Assembly (NCBI GenBank): GCA_031178065.1
Contig: JAPSJS010000017.1
Coordinates: 1-56,610 of the forward strand
Direction of reading: 5' to 3'
From: Altererythrobacter sp.
Lineage (GTDB): Bacteria; Pseudomonadota; Alphaproteobacteria; Sphingomonadales; Sphingomonadaceae
DNA length: 56,610 bases
The position numbers and the translations under genes are program-made. Under the pieces are notes generated by a model. That model searched no databases, was not told where the DNA came from, and worked only from the letters and a program-made list of their open reading frames with translations. The first letter of the stretch is position 1. Each line of letters starts with the position of its first letter. Shown piece after piece: positions 52,782 through 56,610 of the stretch.

Positions 52782-54677
52782 ATGACCCTCAACGACACCG
52801 TCCACCGCGTCACGCAGCGCGTGATCGAGAACTCGCGCGGCAGCCGCGCGGCCTATCTCGACCTCATGCAGCGCGAGGCGGAGGGCCGGCCCGATCGGGG
52901 CGCGGTCTCGTGCTCGAACCTCGCGCATGCCTATGCCGGCACGCTGCACGATCAGCCGGAGCTCAAGTCGGGGGCCCTGCCGAACATCGGCATCGTCACG
53001 TCCTACAACGACATGCTCTCGGCGCATCAGCCTTATGGCCGCTACCCTGAGCGACTGAAGATCTACGCCCGCGAAGCCGGCGCCACGGCGCAAGTCGCGG
53101 GCGGCACTCCGGCGATGTGCGACGGCGTGACGCAGGGCGAAACCGGCATGGAGCTGTCGCTGTTCAGCCGCGACGTGATCGCGCTCTCCACCGGCGTCGC
53201 GCTGAGCCATGCCGTGTTCGACGGCGCGCTGATGCTCGGCATCTGCGACAAGATCGTGCCCGGGCTGCTGATCGGCGCGCTGCGCTTCGGCTACCTGCCG
53301 GTGATCTTCGTGCCCGGCGGGCCGATGCCGACCGGCATTCCGAACAAGGAGAAGCAGCGCGTCCGCCAGCTCTATGCGGAGGGCAAGGTGGGGCGCGACG
53401 AGCTGCTCGCGAGCGAGCTCGGCAGCTATCACTCTCCGGGCACCTGCACGTTCTACGGCACCGCCAACTCCAATCAGATGATGATGGAGCTGATGGGCCT
53501 GCACGTCCCCGGTGCGGCCTTCGTGCAACCGGGCACCAAGCTGCGCCAGGCGCTCGACCGAGCGGCGGTGCACCGGGTTGCCGCGATCGGGCAGAAGGGC
53601 GACGATTATCGCCCGCTCGCCCGCTGCGTGGACGAGAAGGCGATCGTCAACGCTGCGATCGGCCTGCTCGCTACCGGCGGATCCACCAACCATGCGATCC
53701 ACATCCCGGCCATGGCCCGCGCCGCGGGCATCCGCTTCGACTGGAACGATCTGGCCGAGCTGTCGCGCGCGGTGCCGCTGCTCGCGCGCGTCTATCCCAA
53801 CGGCGCGGGCGACGTGAACCATTTCCACGAGGCCGGCGGCATCGGCTACGTGATCGGCGAGCTGCTCGAGGCCGGTCTCGCGCACCGCGACGTGCTGACC
53901 GTAAGCGACGGCGATCTCTCCAACTATGCGCTGGAGCCCGGGCTCGGCGAAAGCCGGGAGCGGGACGACGCCCCCCGCACCGACGGGAACCCGGCCGCCC
54001 AGATCACGGACGATCTGAAGAAGCCGTCCCCACAGGAGCTCACGCTGGTGTGGCGCGCTCCCGGCCCCAGCGGCAATCTCGAGATGCTGCGCCCCGTTTC
54101 CGACCCGTTCCAGACTGACGGCGGCATGCGGCTGGTCCAGGGCAATCTCGGCCGCGCATGCTTCAAGTCGAGCGCAGTCGAACAGGAGCGCTGGACGATC
54201 GAGGCGCCGTGCCGGGTGTTCCAGACGCAGCGCGACGTGGCCGAGGCGTTCAAGACGGGCGAGCTCGACCGCGACGTCGTCGTCGTCGTCCGCTTCCAGG
54301 GGCCCCGCGCCAACGGTATGCCGGAGCTGCACAAGCTCACACCCGCCCTCGGCGTGCTGCAGGACCGCGGCTATCGCGTGGCGCTCGTCACCGACGGGCG
54401 CATGTCGGGCGCCAGCGGCAAAGTACCGGCGGCAATCCATTGTACGCCCGAAGCGCTCGGCGGCGGACCGCTGGCGCGGCTGCGCGACGGCGACGTGGTC
54501 CGCGTCTGCGCGGTGACCGGCGAACTCTCGACCACGGCCGATCTCGACGCGCGCGAGCCGGCGCCCGATCCCCACCCTGAGCTGGGCACCGGACGCGAAC
54601 TCTTCGCCATGTTCCGCAACTTCGCCGACGGCGCCGAACAGGGCGGCTCGGCCATGCTCGCCACCGCAGGACTTTGA
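52782..54677 (+). CDS. edd: Phosphogluconate dehydratase
   Basis: Converts 6-phosphogluconate to KDPG. The 631-residue protein belongs to the IlvD/Edd family, with [19 protein letters not shown], the cluster cysteines in [30 protein letters not shown] and [28 protein letters not shown], and [18 protein letters not shown] near the end. It is slightly longer than the usual ~605. GAGAGG lies 8 bases before the ATG. The eda gene follows one base after its stop. Confidence 0.97.
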   Translation: MTLNDTVHRVTQRVIENSRGSRAAYLDLMQREAEGRPDRGAVSCSNLAHAYAGTLHDQPELKSGALPNIGIVTSYNDMLSAHQPYGRYPERLKIYAREAGATAQVAGGTPAMCDGVTQGETGMELSLFSRDVIALSTGVALSHAVFDGALMLGICDKIVPGLLIGALRFGYLPVIFVPGGPMPTGIPNKEKQRVRQLYAEGKVGRDELLASELGSYHSPGTCTFYGTANSNQMMMELMGLHVPGAAFVQPGTKLRQALDRAAVHRVAAIGQKGDDYRPLARCVDEKAIVNAAIGLLATGGSTNHAIHIPAMARAAGIRFDWNDLAELSRAVPLLARVYPNGAGDVNHFHEAGGIGYVIGELLEAGLAHRDVLTVSDGDLSNYALEPGLGESRERDDAPRTDGNPAAQITDDLKKPSPQELTLVWRAPGPSGNLEMLRPVSDPFQTDGGMRLVQGNLGRACFKSSAVEQERWTIEAPCRVFQTQRDVAEAFKTGELDRDVVVVVRFQGPRANGMPELHKLTPALGVLQDRGYRVALVTDGRMSGASGKVPAAIHCTPEALGGGPLARLRDGDVVRVCAVTGELSTTADLDAREPAPDPHPELGTGRELFAMFRNFADGAEQGGSAMLATAGL

Positions 54678-54678
54678 C

Positions 54679-55293
54679 ATGACCGATATCGACGCGCTGA
54701 TGCGCACTGCCCCGGTGATCCCGGTGATCGTGATCGACGAGCTCGAGCACGCCGTGCCGCTGGCCGAGGCGCTCGTCGCCGGCGGCCTGCGCGTGCTCGA
54801 AGTGACCTTGCGCACCCCGGCCGCGCTGTCCGCGATCGCGGCGATGAAGCAGGTGCCCGGCGCGATCGTCGGCGCAGGCACGGTCGCCAATCCGCGCGAT
54901 CTCGAAGACGCGCTCGCCGCCGGTAGCGAATTCATCGTCTCACCCGGCTTGACCGAACCGCTCGCGCAGGCCGCAATCCGCCGCGGCGTGCCGTTCCTTC
55001 CCGGCATCGCAAACGCCGGCGACATCATGCGCGGGCTCGACCTCGGCCTTACGCATTTCAAGTTCTTCCCGGCGATGGCTGCGGGCGGCTTGCCCGCGCT
55101 CAAGTCCCTTGCTGCGCCCTTCGGTGCCTGTCGGTTCTGCCCCACGGGCGGGATCGGGCTCGACAATGCGGCCGAGTGGCTCGCGTTCGATCCGGTGCTC
55201 TGCGTCGGCGGGAGCTGGGTCGCGCCGCGCGGCGCGCCGGACCGTGAGCAGGTCGAGCGAGTGGCGCGCGAGGCCGCCGCGCTCGGGCGTTAA
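54679..55293 (+). CDS. eda: KDPG aldolase
   Basis: Splits 2-keto-3-deoxy-6-phosphogluconate into pyruvate and glyceraldehyde-3-phosphate. The 204-residue class I aldolase has the Schiff-base lysine in [13 protein letters not shown], the glutamate in [12 protein letters not shown] and the phosphate-binding [16 protein letters not shown]. Last gene of zwf-edd-eda. Standard length. Confidence 0.97.
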   Translation: MTDIDALMRTAPVIPVIVIDELEHAVPLAEALVAGGLRVLEVTLRTPAALSAIAAMKQVPGAIVGAGTVANPRDLEDALAAGSEFIVSPGLTEPLAQAAIRRGVPFLPGIANAGDIMRGLDLGLTHFKFFPAMAAGGLPALKSLAAPFGACRFCPTGGIGLDNAAEWLAFDPVLCVGGSWVAPRGAPDREQVERVAREAAALGR

Positions 55294-55307
55294 CCTCCGC
55301 GCGCGCG

Positions 55308-55326
55308 GCGTCCCCTTGCGGGACGC
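55308..55326 (+). terminator. Hairpin after eda
   Basis: GCGTCCC-CTTGC-GGGACGC lies 14 bases after the eda stop. No U-run, but it is positioned to end the zwf-edd-eda transcript. Confidence 0.5.
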
Positions 55327-55376
55327 GGCGTGCAGCAGGCTGGCCGTGGCGTCGCGGCGGACGCATAGTCTCGCGC

Positions 55377-56087
55377 ATGGACCCGATGCTCAAATGGATC
55401 GGCGGAGCAACCGCCGCACTCGTTCTTCTGCTCGGCGGAGCCACTCTGGCGAGCCACCTGTGGGATACGCCGGAAACGGACGATGCGCCCGCGCTCGAGC
55501 AGGCGATTCCGATCGACGAGGCCGCGCTGGCGGAATCGCCCGAAGGCGCGACCAATGGCGAGTCCGGGCCTGCCGCCACGAGCGGTGATGCTGCCCTGAC
55601 ACCCGCATCGTCGACCAGCGAGGAAGCCTTCGTGGTCAAGCGCATCCTGCCGATCGAAGGGCCGATCAAGTACGGCGAGTGGCACTGGGACGACGAGGGC
55701 GTGCCCGACGGACCGCTGGTCGTCACCGTCGATCTCGACGCGCGCGTGGTCTCGATCTTCCGGAACGGTTACGAGATCGGCGCCGCGGCCGCCATGCTCG
55801 GCACCGAGGAGCACCCGACCCCGCTCGGCACTTTCCCGATCATCAGCAAGGAACGCCACAACGTCTCGGAGAAATACGGCAATGCGCCAATGCCCTGGAC
55901 CCTGCGGCTGACCAGCGACGGGGTTGCAATCCACGGCGGCTCGGTGGTCGAGAACGGCTACGCCAGCCACGGCTGCATCGCCATTCCCGACGAACTCGCC
56001 AGCCGCCTGTTCGCGGTCGCCAAGAAGGGTGACAAAGTCATCATCACCCGCGGCGAGACGATGCAGCTCGGGGATTCGATCATCTAA
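55377..56087 (+). CDS. L,D-transpeptidase family protein
   Basis: Protein of 236 residues with an N-terminal membrane anchor (about 5-28, IGGATAALVLLLGGATLA), an Ala/Glu-rich linker, and a YkuD domain with the catalytic pair in VAIHGGSVVENGYASHGCIA. The nucleophile cysteine is in SHGCIAIP. It cross-links or anchors peptidoglycan in the periplasm. CATAGT ends 7 bases before the ATG and no Shine-Dalgarno is seen, suggesting a leaderless transcript. Convergent with tilS. Confidence 0.93.
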   Translation: MDPMLKWIGGATAALVLLLGGATLASHLWDTPETDDAPALEQAIPIDEAALAESPEGATNGESGPAATSGDAALTPASSTSEEAFVVKRILPIEGPIKYGEWHWDDEGVPDGPLVVTVDLDARVVSIFRNGYEIGAAAAMLGTEEHPTPLGTFPIISKERHNVSEKYGNAPMPWTLRLTSDGVAIHGGSVVENGYASHGCIAIPDELASRLFAVAKKGDKVIITRGETMQLGDSII

Positions 56088-56126
56088 CCACTGCGGGGCC
56101 GTCGATGCGTGGTGGCGGAGGCCTTC

Positions 56127-56610
56127 CTATCCGGCTCGCCGGGGCGGTTCGGGCTCGAGCAGCCAGCCTTCGGCGGTGCTCCGCCCCGCGACGCCACCGC
56201 AGTTTGCGGCCGATCCGCGCATGAGAGCATCGTCGAGCTGCGCCAGCGCGCCGCCGCGGGGGGCGCCACCGAGCAGGCCTGCGGCTCTAGCTAGAATCCG
56301 TAGCCGAATCGCGCGCGGGGCTCGGGGGCGATAGAGGTAGCCGTCGGCCTGCGCCTCCACCTGCGCCTCCCACTCGCGATCCGCCGCCCATTGCAGCGCG
56401 TCGTCGGCATCGGCGAGGTGACCGGCGCTCTGGGCCATCGCCGCGATGTCGAGCCAGTCGGCGCCCGCCAGCGCCTGGCGCATGCGCACGCGGTCGAACC
56501 GCTCGTCGGCGTTGGACGGATCCTGCGCGGCAACGACCCCGGCGGCGTCGAGCACCGCTTGAAGCTCTGCCCGCCGCCAGCCGAGCAGCGGGCGCAGCAG
56601 CAGGAGATCG
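56127..56610 (-). CDS. tilS: tRNA(Ile)-lysidine synthetase, C-terminal part (cut by the window edge)
   Basis: The readable part begins LLLLRPLLGWRRAELQAVLD and contains QDPSNADERFDRVRMRQAL, the diagnostic stretch after the PP-loop domain of TilS. The N-terminal ATP-binding PP-loop is beyond the right edge. The enzyme changes C34 of tRNA-Ile(CAU) to lysidine. The C-terminal part seems short, as in many alphaproteobacteria. Confidence 0.88.
   Translation of the reverse strand, partial: DLLLLRPLLGWRRAELQAVLDAAGVVAAQDPSNADERFDRVRMRQALAGADWLDIAAMAQSAGHLADADDALQWAADREWEAQVEAQADGYLYRPRAPRAIRLRILARAAGLLGGAPRGGALAQLDDALMRGSAANCGGVAGRSTAEGWLLEPEPPRRAG

Noticed and set aside
51270-55166. 1298-codon minus-strand open frame opposite zwf-edd-eda
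   Set aside because: It mirrors three certain genes and has no domain; codon bias of the plus-strand genes explains it.
1-56610. CRISPR array or rRNA operon
   Set aside because: No regularly spaced repeats of suitable length and no rRNA signature sequences were seen.

Overview
The window looks like a chromosome segment of a sphingomonad-type alphaproteobacterium (Sphingomonadales, probably Sphingomonadaceae or Erythrobacteraceae). The signs are several TonB-dependent receptors with the VTARxRxE-type plug start, a complete-looking Entner-Doudoroff cluster, many genes without Shine-Dalgarno sequences but with a -10-like CATAGG just before the ATG, and a serS-surE-M23 peptidase synteny. Species cannot be set from the sequence alone.

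The window has two parts. Bases 1 to about 25,793 form an accessory region, visibly less G+C-rich than the rest. Its right border is a 45-base copy of the 3' end of a tRNA (anticodon loop TTCACAC, best read as tRNA-Val CAC), next to an outward-reading tyrosine recombinase. The intact tRNA and the other border must lie left of the window. The cargo is catabolic: two AMP-forming acyl-CoA ligases, five acyl-CoA dehydrogenase genes (one cut by the left edge), an SDR, a double beta-propeller protein, two VOC proteins, two carboxymuconolactone-decarboxylase-like proteins, an MFS transporter, a TonB receptor, a [2Fe-2S] ferredoxin and its reductase, and AraC and TetR regulators. This fits uptake, CoA activation and stepwise dehydrogenation of an unknown hydrophobic or alicyclic carboxylic acid. 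The oxygenase expected to use the ferredoxin, and the hydratases and thiolases, are not in the window. An IS3-type transposase remnant and several gene-poor stretches show past rearrangement. The first ~190 bases are homopolymer-rich and look like a poor contig end.

From about 25.8 kb the sequence is G+C-rich and looks like resident chromosome. It starts with a TetR / TonB receptor / sulfotransferase module with a clear operator. Next come serS, surE, an M23/LysM envelope protein, a potassium channel with an RCK domain, a DUF1761-like membrane protein, rimO, a one-chain restriction-modification enzyme of type ISP kin, and a Fur-box-controlled PepSY / small membrane protein / siderophore receptor operon. 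After that are a divergent alkB / yjbQ pair sharing a 24-bp near-palindromic promoter, and a transglutaminase. The last block is the Entner-Doudoroff region: glk and a divergent PEP-carboxylase-like gene, a LacI regulator, then zwf-edd-eda. An L,D-transpeptidase and the 3' end of tilS close the window.

Points most worth checking are the PEP-carboxylase-like protein that lacks two invariant catalytic residues, the shared 16-base block upstream of glk and zwf, the mirror-image leaderless promoter between alkB and yjbQ, a folded-looking leader before the restriction-modification gene, and the undescribed acyl-CoA catabolic island with its tRNA attachment site. Motif and homology statements come from reading the sequence by eye; no database search was run.
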